DNA of 64,000 bases from Pseudobythopirellula maris (GCF_007859945.1 NZ_SJPQ01000002.1:136588-200587), one strand, 5' to 3'. Positions 1-8,838 are shown, numbered from the stretch's first letter. A program made the numbers and translations. The notes: a model not told the origin generated them from the sequence alone.

Positions 1-50
1 TTTACCCCCTGCACGTCCCGCTCGCGGATGCGTTGCTTCTTCGAGGCCAT
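1..50 (-). CDS. Transposase N-terminus (probable IS4 family), cut by window edge
   Basis: Read on the minus strand from the ATG at 50-48, the frame gives MASKKQRIRERDVQGVK and runs off the left edge. From memory this resembles the start of IS4-type transposases that are common in planctomycetes; only 16 residues are visible, so the family call is an inference. The gene would point away from sdhC. A plus-strand terminator at 129-179 lies just behind its start with no plus-strand gene visible before it, which fits an IS inserted between an upstream gene and that gene's terminator. Confidence 0.45.
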   Translation of the reverse strand, partial: MASKKQRIRERDVQGV

Positions 51-128
51 GCCGGCCACGATGACCGAAAAACCACCGCCGCGCAATCCCATAAATCAAC
101 GCGCAAATATGGCGCCGAACAGGATTGA

Positions 129-179
129 GGCGGGCGCCCGAGACTCCCCCAACCGGGAGCCGGGCGCCCGCCTTTTTTT
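129..179 (+). terminator. Rho-independent terminator
   Basis: A 12-bp GC-rich stem (arms 129-140 and 161-172, GGCGGGCGCCCG against its complement), extended inside by CTCCC/GGGAG at 144-148/155-159, is followed by seven T at 173-179. The T-run is on the plus strand, so it ends a plus-strand transcript entering from the left, whose gene is not in this window. Confidence 0.85.
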
Positions 180-245
180 GTGGGGCCACGGGTCGCCGAG
201 CGCGAATCTTTTTGGCAATCGCGCCTGCGACAATCCGCCCCCGCT

Positions 246-273
246 TTGCGTTGCGCGGCGTGGTCCCTATACT
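246..273 (+). promoter_or_regulatory. Sigma-70-like promoter for sdhCA
   Basis: TTGCGT at 246-251 and TATACT at 268-273 are 16 bp apart, placing a start of transcription near 280, about 30 nt before the sdhC start codon. It lies just beyond the terminator at 129-179, as expected for a fresh transcription unit. Predicted from sequence only. Confidence 0.5.
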
Positions 274-312
274 CGCCATGAGTGAGGGCCGCCGCCCCAT
301 TGCGCGGGGTGT

Positions 313-1263
313 GTGGCGACCGCGTTCGCCCCCAACCCGAGGTCTCCGTTGGCCGACTCCGCCACCGCGTCCGATGACGCCCCGTCGTTTCTAGTGCGGC
401 ACGAGTTCTTGATCCGCCGGCTCCACTCGCTCTCGGGCCTGATCCCGGTGGGCGCGTTCATGACGGTCCACCTGCTGGTCAACTCCAGCGTGCTCAACGG
501 ACCCGAGACGTTCCAGAACGCCGTCTACCAGATCCACTCGCTCGGCAAGGCGTTGCCGGTCGTCGAGTGGGTGTTCATCTTCCTGCCGCTGCTGTTCCAC
601 GCGATCGTCGGCGTGGTGATCATCCGCGGCGGCCTGCCGAACACCGTGCACTACACCTACGCCGCGAACGTCCGCTACACGCTGCAACGCGCCACGGGCA
701 TGATCGCGGCGTTGTTTATCCTCTACCACGTGTTCCACATGCACGGCTGGGTCCATTTCGGGCCGTGGCTCGCCGCGATCGAGCCGATCGGCGGGGCCAA
801 GTTCCGGCCTTACAACGCCCCCACCACGGCCGGCATCGCCCTGCAGAGCTGGATCGTCACGGCGGTCTACGCCGTCGGCATCATCGCCAGCGTGTTCCAC
901 CTGGCCAACGGCATGTGGTCGATGGGCATCACCTGGGGCGTGTGGACCAGCGAGGCGGCCCAGCGGCGGGCGCTCAAGGCGTGCGGCGCCTTCGGCGTGT
1001 TGCTCGGCCTGGTCGGCCTGGGAGCGCTGGGCGGCATGCGGGTTTACGGCGCCGGCGAGCCTCTCGACGAGGCGCGGCAGGTCGAGAACCGCATGTACGA
1101 GTACAAAGTGGGAGCGGGCGAGGCCTCGCCCGCCGAGCACAAGCGCGCTCACGAAGAGAGCCACGCAGCCGAAGAGGGCGGCGTCGCCGAAGAAGAGCGT
1201 GCTCCCGATGAAGACCAAGCGGGCGAGCTCAACCCGTCGCAGAAAGACCGCACCGCGGAGTGA
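313..1263 (+). CDS. sdhC: Succinate dehydrogenase cytochrome b558 subunit (SdhC)
   Basis: Membrane anchor of succinate:quinone oxidoreductase (complex II); it binds haem b and passes electrons from SdhA/SdhB to quinone. The 316-aa protein has about five hydrophobic segments in residues 35-250 with histidines placed as in the b558 family: RLHSLSG, MTVHLL, LLFHAIVG, FHMHGWVHFG and VFHLANGMW. The start is a GTG; an ATG at 278 is out of frame. The last 65 residues form a very acidic, Glu/Ala-rich tail after the final helix, longer than usual for this family and probably disordered in the cytoplasm. sdhA follows after 80 bp on the same strand, consistent with one operon. The two-haem single-anchor type (as in Bacillus) is known to work with SdhA and SdhB, but no sdhB is next door. 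Confidence 0.88.
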   Translation: MATAFAPNPRSPLADSATASDDAPSFLVRHEFLIRRLHSLSGLIPVGAFMTVHLLVNSSVLNGPETFQNAVYQIHSLGKALPVVEWVFIFLPLLFHAIVGVVIIRGGLPNTVHYTYAANVRYTLQRATGMIAALFILYHVFHMHGWVHFGPWLAAIEPIGGAKFRPYNAPTTAGIALQSWIVTAVYAVGIIASVFHLANGMWSMGITWGVWTSEAAQRRALKACGAFGVLLGLVGLGALGGMRVYGAGEPLDEARQVENRMYEYKVGAGEASPAEHKRAHEESHAAEEGGVAEEERAPDEDQAGELNPSQKDRTAE

Positions 1264-1343
1264 CGGCGTCGCTGGCGTCACGCCACACGCATCGCCGTGG
1301 TCGATTCACCATCAAGCTTTCTTAAGCGCAGGATGTTACCCCG

Positions 1344-3347
1344 ATGCCCGAACAACGCGTCCTAGTCGTCGGCGGCGGACTCGCCGGCCTGGCCTGCACG
1401 ATGAAGCTCGCCGAGCTCGGCGTGAAGGTCGACTGCATGAGCCTGGCGCCCGTCAAGCGCTCGCACAGCGCGTGCGCGCAGGGCGGCATCAACAGCGTCA
1501 ACGACCTCACCCGCCAGCAGGGCGACAACGAGTGGAAGCACTTCGACGACACGGTCTACGGCGGCGACTTCCTGCAGCACCAGCCCCCCGTCAACGAGAT
1601 GACGCAGTGGGCCCCGAAGATCATCGACCTGATGGACCGGCTCGGCGTGCCGTTCAACCGCACGCGTGAGGGCTTCCGCGACCAACGCCGCTTCGGCGGC
1701 ACGCTCTACAAGCGCACCTCGTTCGCCGGCGCCACCACCGGCCAGCAGCTCCTGTACGCCCTCGACGAGCAGGTGCGCCGCTGGAAGACCGAAGGCATGG
1801 TCGCCATGCACGAGGGCTGGGACTACCTCGGCCCGACGCTCGACGACAACGGCCGCTGCCGCGGGGCCATCGCCCAGAACCTGGTGACCATGCAGATCAA
1901 GGCCTTCAAGGCCGACGCCGTGGTGGTCGCCTCGGGAGGCTGCGGACTGCTGTACGGCCGCAGCACGATGTCGATGGCGTGCAACGGCAGCGCCGCCAGC
2001 CGCACGGTCCAGGCCGGCGCCCGCTACGCCAACGGCGAGTTCATCCAGGTCCACCCCACCGCGATCCCCGGCGCCGACAAGTGCCGGCTGATGAGCGAGA
2101 GCGCCCGCGGCGAAGGCGGCCGGGTGTGGGTGCCCCGCACGCCGCACGACCCCCGCGCCCCGCGCGACATCCCCGAGAGCGAACGCTACTACTTCCTTGA
2201 GGAGCGTTACCCGGCTTACGGCAACCTCGTGCCGCGCGACATCGCCACGCGTGAGATCTACGACGTCTGCGTGAACGACGGCCTGTCGGTCGAGGCGAAC
2301 AAGCAGTGCGTCTACCTCGACCTGACGCACATCGAGCGGGCCGAGCTCGACCGCAAGCTGGGCGGCATCCTGAACATCTACGAGAAGTTCCAGGGCGTCG
2401 ACCCGCGCGACGAGCCGATGAAGATCTTCCCGGCCGTCCACTACTCGATGGGCGGCATGTGGGCCGATTACGCCCGCACCGCGGAGGGCGGCCTCGAAGT
2501 GGCCAACCCCCGCAACGGCCAGACCGACATCCCGGGCGTCTACGCCATCGGCGAGTGCGACTACCAGTACCACGGCGGCAACCGCCTGGGGGCCAACTCG
2601 CTGCTCTCCTGCATCTTCTCGGGCTTGTTCGTGGCGCCCGGCATCAAGACGGCGGTCGACTCGCTCGACCAGTCCGCCCTCGACGAGGCGTTCGACCCGC
2701 TCCACCGCCAGAGCGCCGGGGCCAAGCAGGCGGAGCACGACGCGCTGATCAAGCAGTCGGGCGACGCCGAGAGTGGGAACGGCGACCGGGCCGAGAACCC
2801 CTACCTGCTGCACCAGCAGCTCGGCGACGAGATGACCAACTGCGCGTTGGTCGTGCGTCGCAACGCGCAGATCCAGGCCGGCCTGGAAAAGGTCAACGAG
2901 CTGTGCGAGCGGGCCCAGCGGTGCGCCCTGTCGGACACCGGCGCGTGGACCAACCAGAACGTGGTGTTCACCAAGGCGCTCAAGGACATGTTCCCGCTCG
3001 CCAAGGCGTTGCTCAAGGGCGCGCTGGCGCGCGACGAGTGCCGCGGAGCCCACTTCAAGCCCGACTTCAACATGCCGGGCATCGAGGCGACCGAGCCCGG
3101 CGAGCGCCGCCGCGAGGCCGAGGCGTGGTGCGACAAGTTCGAGGCGAAGAACGCCAAGTGGCTCAAGACCACCGTGGCCGCGTTCGACCCGGCCGGCGAA
3201 CCGACCCTCAGCTACGAAGAGGTCGACACCTCGCTGATCCCGCCCCGCCCGCGCCTGTACGGCCTGGTGGGCGCCGAGATCATCGAAGAGGTATGGAAAG
3301 AACGCCAAGCGGCGAAAGACGCGGCCCCCGCGTTGGCCTCTAGCTGA
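1344..3347 (+). CDS. sdhA: Succinate dehydrogenase flavoprotein subunit
   Basis: Catalytic subunit that oxidises succinate to fumarate using covalently bound FAD, at the cytoplasmic face of the membrane. The 667-aa protein starts with the dinucleotide-binding motif VVGGGLAGLA (residues 8-17). His41 in RSHSACAQGGIN is the expected FAD-linked histidine. Further family signatures are HPTAIPG, GEGGRVWVPR, and GNRLGANSLLSC near residue 415, whose arginine belongs to the substrate site. The C-terminal helical domain is complete. It lies 80 bp behind sdhC. The next gene, after a 332-bp gap, is an unrelated TPR protein, so the iron-sulphur subunit must be encoded elsewhere if the enzyme is the standard three-part complex. 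Confidence 0.95.
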   Translation: MPEQRVLVVGGGLAGLACTMKLAELGVKVDCMSLAPVKRSHSACAQGGINSVNDLTRQQGDNEWKHFDDTVYGGDFLQHQPPVNEMTQWAPKIIDLMDRLGVPFNRTREGFRDQRRFGGTLYKRTSFAGATTGQQLLYALDEQVRRWKTEGMVAMHEGWDYLGPTLDDNGRCRGAIAQNLVTMQIKAFKADAVVVASGGCGLLYGRSTMSMACNGSAASRTVQAGARYANGEFIQVHPTAIPGADKCRLMSESARGEGGRVWVPRTPHDPRAPRDIPESERYYFLEERYPAYGNLVPRDIATREIYDVCVNDGLSVEANKQCVYLDLTHIERAELDRKLGGILNIYEKFQGVDPRDEPMKIFPAVHYSMGGMWADYARTAEGGLEVANPRNGQTDIPGVYAIGECDYQYHGGNRLGANSLLSCIFSGLFVAPGIKTAVDSLDQSALDEAFDPLHRQSAGAKQAEHDALIKQSGDAESGNGDRAENPYLLHQQLGDEMTNCALVVRRNAQIQAGLEKVNELCERAQRCALSDTGAWTNQNVVFTKALKDMFPLAKALLKGALARDECRGAHFKPDFNMPGIEATEPGERRREAEAWCDKFEAKNAKWLKTTVAAFDPAGEPTLSYEEVDTSLIPPRPRLYGLVGAEIIEEVWKERQAAKDAAPALASS

Positions 3348-3679
3348 GTCGCCCCCCCCTGCTTCGCTCCGCCGGTTCTTCAGCGGCCGCTAGCGTCGCT
3401 ATCGCCGCTCATGCCCAAGCATGAGCCGATGGGTGCATGCCCCGGAGTTGCGCCGCGGGGCGCGATGCAGTTGCGCCACGTTGGTGCTGTAGTGGTGCTC
3501 CGCCACCGGGGGCTTACGCCCGCCGGCTCGTGGCCGGCTGCCATCTGCTCTGGGTCGGGCTGCCGGCGACGGCGGCTTGCTCTTGACGCCCTTCTCTGGC
3601 ATCGCCTACCGTCCGCCGCGGCGCGCGGGTCCCCTGCGCGCACCGAGCCACCGAACGCCCTGCGCGCAAGCGATAGCCC
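3348..3679. other. Intergenic region, no gene seen
   Basis: 332 bp between sdhA and the TPR gene. It contains a small hairpin (CTCATGC at 3408-3414, loop CCAA, GCATGAG at 3419-3425) without a T-run, and a GGGGGCTTACGCCC segment near 3504 that also occurs in the large palindrome at 41881-41947. All reading frames here look like shadows of GC-rich non-coding DNA. No clear terminator or promoter was found. Confidence 0.6.
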
Positions 3680-5104
3680 ATGACACGCACGAACCTCGCC
3701 CCATTCGTCACGCCGCTCGCCCTGGCGGCCGCCCTGCTCTCCCCCACGGCCGCGGTGGCCCAATGGCCCTCGCTCGGCTGGTTCTCATCGGACTCCGCCG
3801 AGGCGGGCTCGACGGCGTCGGCCCAACGCCCCGGCGACCCCGCCTGGTGGCGCAGCCACAAGAGCGAGGCGGTGTTCGACGTCGGACGTGGCTGGCGGGT
3901 GCCGGGCTTCGAGGGCTACTTCGACCGCGACGGCCGGCCGATCGACGCCCCGGTCGACGAGCTGTCGATCAAGCTCGGGCAGAAGAAGCAAGACACGGGC
4001 ATGATCCCGGCGCTCGACCCTCGCGCCGCGGCCAACAAAGTGAAAGAAACGTTCGGCCACGGCGCCGACGAGACGGCGGCCCGAGCGCTCTACGAGCGCG
4101 GCGTGCAGTCGTTCAACGACAAGCATTACGCGGCGGCGATCACCAAGTTCAAGGCCGCCGCCCAGCGTTGGCCCGGCACGATGCTCGAGGCCAAGGCGAT
4201 GTTCGCCCTGGCCGAGGCCCGTTACTTCGGCAAGGAGTACGACAAGGCGATGGACGCCTACGTCGACCTGCTGACGAAGCACCCCAACACGCCGCGGCTC
4301 GACGCCTCGATCGAGCGGCTGTGGGCGATCGCCCGCTACTGGGAGAAGTACAACGACTACAACCCGACGGTGGCCCTGGCGTTCAACGCCTGGGACGACA
4401 CCCGCCCGGCGTTCGACACGATCGGCCACGCCGTCAAGGCGTACGAGGCGATCCGCCTGAACGACCCGACCGGCCCGCGGGCCGACGACGCGATCATGGC
4501 CACAGCCGGCATCTACTTCCGCCGCGAGCGTTACTTCGACGCCGACTACCACTACGAGCTGCTCAGGCGTGACTACCCCCGCAGCGAGCACCAGTTCGAG
4601 GCGCACCTGCTCGGCCTGCAGTCGAAGATGCGGATGTACCAGGGCCCCGACTACGACGGCACGCCGCTCGAGGAGGGCCAGAAGCTCGCCGAGCGGATCC
4701 GCACGAACTTCGCCGGCCGACTCACCGACGTCGAACGCCAACGCCTCACCAAGACCCGCGCCGAGCTGGCGGCTCTGATCGAGGCGCGCGACCTGCGCAT
4801 GGCCGAGTACTACCACAACATCGACCACAACGCCTCGGCCAAAATCTACCTGAAAGCCCTGGTCGAGAAGGACCCCGACTCGCCCGCCGCCGCCGTGGCC
4901 AAGCAGCGGCTAGCCGAGCTGGGCGAGCTCCCGCCGCGCCCCGAGCAGCCGCTCGGGTGGTTCGTCGGCATGTTCCCGCAGAACGACGAGCGCAAGGCGC
5001 TCGACGAGATCGTGGAGATCGCCCCCGGCCAGGACCTGGCGCCCGGCGCCGGCCAGACGATGGTCGCCGAGAACCCCGGCGGCGAGCCGACCACCACGCG
5101 CTGA
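3680..5104 (+). CDS. Exported TPR protein, BamD-like
   Basis: 474-aa protein with an N-terminal signal peptide (hydrophobic LALAAALLSPTAAVAQ, cleavage after AVA near residue 29) and TPR-type helical repeats from about residue 130 to 420, for example LYERGVQSFNDKHYAAAITK followed by MFALAEARYFGKEYDKAMDA. This arrangement resembles BamD/YfiO, the outer-membrane lipoprotein that helps insert beta-barrel proteins. Unlike classical BamD it has no lipobox cysteine and is nearly twice as long, so it is called BamD-like only. An LptE-like lipoprotein gene follows after 21 bp, so both probably serve outer-membrane biogenesis. The C-terminal 50 residues after the PEQPLGWFVGMFP segment carry no recognised domain. 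Confidence 0.7.
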   Translation: MTRTNLAPFVTPLALAAALLSPTAAVAQWPSLGWFSSDSAEAGSTASAQRPGDPAWWRSHKSEAVFDVGRGWRVPGFEGYFDRDGRPIDAPVDELSIKLGQKKQDTGMIPALDPRAAANKVKETFGHGADETAARALYERGVQSFNDKHYAAAITKFKAAAQRWPGTMLEAKAMFALAEARYFGKEYDKAMDAYVDLLTKHPNTPRLDASIERLWAIARYWEKYNDYNPTVALAFNAWDDTRPAFDTIGHAVKAYEAIRLNDPTGPRADDAIMATAGIYFRRERYFDADYHYELLRRDYPRSEHQFEAHLLGLQSKMRMYQGPDYDGTPLEEGQKLAERIRTNFAGRLTDVERQRLTKTRAELAALIEARDLRMAEYYHNIDHNASAKIYLKALVEKDPDSPAAAVAKQRLAELGELPPRPEQPLGWFVGMFPQNDERKALDEIVEIAPGQDLAPGAGQTMVAENPGGEPTTTR

Positions 5105-5125
5105 GCCGGATTGGAGGATTGCAAT

Positions 5126-5653
5126 TTGAAATCTTCGTTCCTGGCGATCGCCCTTCTGCTCCTGCCGGGCTGCGCCGCTTACCAAGTCGGCACAGGCTCG
5201 CTCTACGCTCCGGACGTGTCGACGGTGTTCGTGCCGATGATCGAGTCGGAGAGCTTCCGCCGCGACCTCGGCGAGCGGCTCACCGAGGCGCTCGTCAAAG
5301 AGATCGAGCTGAAGACCCCTTACAAGGTGGTGGCCGATCCTAACGCCGACAGCGTGCTGCTGGTCCGCCTGCAGGGCGACACCCGCGGCGTGCTGGCCGA
5401 GAACGCCCTCGACGACCCCCGCGTGCTCGAAGAGACGCTGCGGGCCGAGGTGACTTGGCTCAACCGCCGGCAGCTGCCCATGATGCAGGCCCAGTCGATC
5501 CCGACAGAGGGCGCCCTGGCCGGCTTGGCCGTGGGTGTGGGGCAGACGGGCCTCACGATCCCCGAAGCCGCCCAAACGCTCACCTCGACCCAGCAAGAAG
5601 CCATCAAGCGACTCGCCGAACAGATCGTCGGCACGATGGAAAGGCCGTGGTAG
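5126..5653 (+). CDS. lptE: LptE-family outer-membrane lipoprotein
   Basis: 175-aa lipoprotein. The start is set by the Shine-Dalgarno GGAGG at 5113-5117, eight bases before a TTG at 5126; translation gives MKSSFLAIALLLLPGCAAYQ, a signal peptide ending in the lipobox LLPGC. The region SLYAPDVSTVFVPMIESESF followed by LTEALVKEIELKTPYKVV is typical of the LptE/DUF (LPS-assembly lipoprotein) fold in planctomycetes: a short beta hairpin, then a helix and more strands. LptE plugs the LptD barrel that delivers lipopolysaccharide to the cell surface. It directly follows the BamD-like gene, most likely in one operon. No lptD is nearby, so the pairing is inferred from family knowledge. Confidence 0.72.
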   Translation: MKSSFLAIALLLLPGCAAYQVGTGSLYAPDVSTVFVPMIESESFRRDLGERLTEALVKEIELKTPYKVVADPNADSVLLVRLQGDTRGVLAENALDDPRVLEETLRAEVTWLNRRQLPMMQAQSIPTEGALAGLAVGVGQTGLTIPEAAQTLTSTQQEAIKRLAEQIVGTMERPW

Positions 5654-5681
5654 CGGGGAATGACCAATGACCCGAGGTGAT

Positions 5682-5718
5682 GGCGAGCCGCTCCGGTCGC
5701 TCACGCTCACGGCTCGCC
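5682..5718 (+). terminator. Hairpin after lptE, possible terminator
   Basis: GGCGAGCCG at 5682-5690 pairs perfectly with CGGCTCGCC at 5710-5718 over a 19-nt loop, 29 bp after the lptE stop. Only a weak pyrimidine-rich CCCTTCT follows, so it is either a poor terminator or a member of an intergenic palindrome family. Confidence 0.4.
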
Positions 5719-5878
5719 CCCTTCTGCTTGCTCATGTTGACGGGGGGCCTTCATGCGGCCTGCCCCAGGGCTGAACCTCGGGGCCGCTTCCCGTCTCATG
5801 GTGTGCGGGGGATGATGTCCCCTTACCTGCCGCCCCGCCCCCTTTACCGGCCGCCCGCTTCCGGCCGCGCTCCCGCCG

Positions 5879-6880
5879 ATGCCCCCCTCCGGTTCCGAAA
5901 CCAACGAAACGCGCGCCGGGCTCGCTTATGGCTTGGCGGCGTTCGGCTGGTGGGGTTTCGTGTTCCCGGCGTTTATCGTCGCGATGAACGCCGCGGCCGA
6001 GCGAGCCGGGGTGATCGCCCCGCTCGATTCGCCGTCGTCGACCACCGCCATGCGGCTCGCTTGGAGCATGGAGGTCATGGCGCAGCGCTGCCTTTGGACG
6101 CTGCTCGTTTGTCTGCTGCTCGTCGCTCGCGCGGGCCGCTGGGGAGAGGTCCGCCGGGCGGTCCGCTCGCGGCGCCGCTTCGGCCTGATCGCCACGACCA
6201 CGCTGCTGATCGCGGCCAACTGGATCGGCTTCATCATCGGCGCGGCCACCGGCCGGCTGAGCGAGGTGAGCCTCGGCTACTACATCAACCCGCTGCTGAG
6301 CGTCGCGCTCGGCGTGCTGGTGCTCGGCGAACGTCTGCGGAGCTTGCAGTGGGCCGCGGTCGCCTGCGCGGCGGCCGGCGTGGCTTGGGAGACGGCGCGG
6401 CTCGGCCACGCGCCCTGGATCGCGCTCGTCGTCGCCTGCGCGTTCGGCCTCTACGGCCTGTTGCGCAAGCAACTCGAGACCGACGCCCTGCCCGGCCTGA
6501 CGGTCGAGTGCGCGCTGATGGCCCCGCTGGCGATCGGCTACCTCGTGTGGCGCGAAACAAGCGGCGCGCCGCTCGCCTTTGGGCGCTCCGGTTGGGGCGT
6601 GAGCCTGCTGATCGCCGCCACCGGCGCCGCCACGGCCGCGCCGCTGTTGTGGTTCACGCTCGCCGCCAGGCGGCTGCCGCTGAGCACCGTGGCGTTCTTG
6701 CAATACCTCACCCCCACCGGCCAGCTGCTCACGGCGATCTTGCTCAACGACGAGCGCCTCACCTTCGGAGGGGCGGCGACCTTCGCGATGATCTGGATCG
6801 GCGTGGCGGCGTTTCTGACCGACGCCCGCCGCAACCGCGCAAGCCGCCGCGCGGTGGGTGCGGCGCCGGGCGGCGAGTGA
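5879..6880 (+). CDS. rarD: RarD-type DMT/EamA permease
   Basis: 333-aa inner-membrane protein with about ten hydrophobic segments. The N-terminal GLAYGLAAFGWWGFVFPAFI matches the RarD signature (G-x-Y-x-x-x-x-W-G-x-x-P). An insertion of around 25 residues follows the first helix (AGVIAPLDSPSSTTAM) compared with E. coli RarD. Later helices include TTLLIAANWIGFIIGAATG and GYYINPLLSVALGVLVLGE, the latter holding the conserved Tyr-x-x-Asn-Pro-Leu of the family, and the terminal FLQYLTPTGQLLTAI. RarD proteins are drug/metabolite-family exporters whose substrate is mostly unknown; chloramphenicol resistance is reported in some. Transcribed alone, 225 bp after lptE and before a strong palindrome at 6977. 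Confidence 0.85.
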   Translation: MPPSGSETNETRAGLAYGLAAFGWWGFVFPAFIVAMNAAAERAGVIAPLDSPSSTTAMRLAWSMEVMAQRCLWTLLVCLLLVARAGRWGEVRRAVRSRRRFGLIATTTLLIAANWIGFIIGAATGRLSEVSLGYYINPLLSVALGVLVLGERLRSLQWAAVACAAAGVAWETARLGHAPWIALVVACAFGLYGLLRKQLETDALPGLTVECALMAPLAIGYLVWRETSGAPLAFGRSGWGVSLLIAATGAATAAPLLWFTLAARRLPLSTVAFLQYLTPTGQLLTAILLNDERLTFGGAATFAMIWIGVAAFLTDARRNRASRRAVGAAPGGE

Positions 6881-6976
6881 CGCTCGCTGGCGGCACGTTT
6901 TCTAAAGCGCGATGTAATCGCTACCACTTGCCTACTCGGCTGAACCGGGGAAAGCGTCTCCTACGCCGGCAGAGTT

Positions 6977-7044
6977 GTGGGAGGCGTCTCCGACGCCGAT
7001 AACGGTGCGCGCAGCGCGTCATCGGCGTCGGAGACGCCTCCCAC
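6977..7044. repeat. Large perfect palindrome, family A copy 1
   Basis: Arms 6977-7000 and 7021-7044 are perfect 24-nt inverted repeats (GTGGGAGGCGTCTCCGACGC and four more bases) around a 20-nt centre that contains further GCGC pairing. A second copy with the same arm core lies at 44321-44401. No T-run follows, so it is not a simple terminator. It sits between rarD and the MFS transporter. Confidence 0.9.
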
Positions 7045-7072
7045 AGCAACCCTTACAAAAACGGATCCTCGG

Positions 7073-7102
7073 TTCCACTGAGGCGCCAGCACTGCCTATA
7101 AT
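7073..7102 (+). promoter_or_regulatory. Promoter candidate for the MFS gene
   Basis: A perfect TATAAT lies at 7097-7102, 77 nt before the start codon at 7180. The best -35 is poor (TTCCAC at 7073-7078, 18-bp spacer), so an activator or a different -35 preference may be involved. Confidence 0.4.
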
Positions 7103-7179
7103 CGCCCTCGCCGCGGGTCTGCCCCCTTTTCTGACCTCCGGCCTCCGGACTCTCCTCTCTTCTCTCGCAAGGCGACCAC

Positions 7180-8838
7180 ATGGCGGACGACGCGCAAAAG
7201 CAGCGGCTCTTCTGGGGCTGCTGGCTGGCTTTGATCACCACGGCCTTCGGCTTCATCAGCCGCATGCTGCTCATCAGCGACTGGTCGGCCGAGTTCAACT
7301 TGGACCCCGCCCAGGCGGGCCGGCTGGCCGGCATCGGCATCTGGCCCTTCGCCCTCTCGATCATCGTCTTCAGCCTGTTCATCGACCGCATCGGCTACAA
7401 GACCGCGATGGTCGTCTCGTTCCTCGGCTACATGGCCTGGAGCGGCATGGCGGTGGGGGCCTACTTCGTCTCGGCCGGCGGCCAGGGCGACCCCGACCTC
7501 GGGTTCAAGCTCCTTTACTGGGGCAGCCTGATCCTCGGCCTGTCGAACGGCACGGTGGAGGCGTACATCAACCCGGTCGTCGCCACGATGTTCAATAAAG
7601 AGAAGACCAAGTGGCTCAACATCCTCCACGCCGGCTGGCCGGGCGGCCTGGTGCTGGGCGGCTTGATCACGATCGGCCTCGGCATGCTGCCCGAGTCGGT
7701 GGTCGGCCCCGACGGCGTGCCGTGGTGGATCAAGATCGCCATCATCGCCCCGCCCGCGCTGATCTTCTTCCTGATGCTCGCGCCGCTCAAGTTCCCGGTG
7801 CAAGAGCGCGTCGCCTCGGGCGTGTCGTACCGCGAGATGCTCGCCGAGTTCGGCGTGCTCGGCGCGGCGATCGTCGGCTTCCTGGTCACGCTGCAGCTGA
7901 TGGACTTCTTCTCCGACGGCGGCGTCAATCCGCTCACCGTAACGGCTAAGTACGCGTTCATCGGCATCGGCGTGGCGATCGTCGTGACGTTCGGCCTTTA
8001 CACCCAATCGCTCGGCAACAAGCTGCTGTTCGTGCTGGCGCTGATCATGATGCCGCTCGCCACCACGGAACTCGGCACGGATGCCTGGATCTCAACCCTA
8101 ATGGAGGGTATCGCCGATGACGCCGGGTTCCACCCCGCACTGGTGCTCATTTACACGTCGGCCATCATGATGGTGCTGCGTTTCTTCGCCGGCTCGATCG
8201 TTCACGTGGTCAGCCCGATCGGGCTCTTGATCATCGGCTCGCTGCTGGCGATCGGCGGCTTGTACTCGCTGTCGTTCACGTCGACGGCTGTCATGATCTT
8301 CGTGGCCGCCACGCTGTATGCCATCGGCAAGAGCTTCTTCTGGCCGACGATGCTCGGCGTCGCGGCGGAGCAGACCCCCAAGGGGGGCGCCCTTACCCTC
8401 AACGCCCTGGGGGGCATCGGCATGTTGGCGGTCGGCACGCTCGGCTTGCCCTACATCGGGACACTGAAGGCCGCCAAAGAGATTGAAGCGGTCGCCCAGC
8501 GCGACGACCTGTTGGCCGTCATCCCGGCGATGAGCGCGGACGGCGTGGCCGCGGTGCTCGACGACAAGCGTGTATACGAGGTGATCCCTTACCAAGCGAT
8601 CGACGAGGAGAAGCTCGCCGCCGCGCTGGTTGGCGCGCCGGAGGGCGAGGCCGACGCGCTGAGCGACGAGATCGCCGCCGTCCGCACGGCGAGCAACCAA
8701 GGCGCCCTGGCCAGCATGTGCATCTTCCCCGCCGTCATGCTCGCGGCGTACGCGCTGCTGGGCCTGTACTTCAAGTCGCGCGGCGGCTACCAGGCGCAGC
8801 ACATCGGCGAAGCCGTGCCGGCGGGGGCGGAGGCGTGA
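7180..8838 (+). CDS. Major facilitator superfamily transporter
   Basis: 552-aa inner-membrane protein with about 12 hydrophobic segments. The first half carries the MFS loop signature in the form FIDRIGYKTAM near residue 66, followed by helix 4-5 with GLSNGTVEAYINPVVATMFN and HAGWPGGLVLGG, a motif set typical of planctomycete sugar/metabolite MFS proteins. A roughly 80-residue soluble stretch near residues 430-515 (ALVGAPEGEADALSDEIAAV) interrupts the last two helices and is unusual for the family. Substrate cannot be read from the sequence. A small gene overlaps its stop codon by four bases and is probably translated with it. Confidence 0.82.
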   Translation: MADDAQKQRLFWGCWLALITTAFGFISRMLLISDWSAEFNLDPAQAGRLAGIGIWPFALSIIVFSLFIDRIGYKTAMVVSFLGYMAWSGMAVGAYFVSAGGQGDPDLGFKLLYWGSLILGLSNGTVEAYINPVVATMFNKEKTKWLNILHAGWPGGLVLGGLITIGLGMLPESVVGPDGVPWWIKIAIIAPPALIFFLMLAPLKFPVQERVASGVSYREMLAEFGVLGAAIVGFLVTLQLMDFFSDGGVNPLTVTAKYAFIGIGVAIVVTFGLYTQSLGNKLLFVLALIMMPLATTELGTDAWISTLMEGIADDAGFHPALVLIYTSAIMMVLRFFAGSIVHVVSPIGLLIIGSLLAIGGLYSLSFTSTAVMIFVAATLYAIGKSFFWPTMLGVAAEQTPKGGALTLNALGGIGMLAVGTLGLPYIGTLKAAKEIEAVAQRDDLLAVIPAMSADGVAAVLDDKRVYEVIPYQAIDEEKLAAALVGAPEGEADALSDEIAAVRTASNQGALASMCIFPAVMLAAYALLGLYFKSRGGYQAQHIGEAVPAGAEA

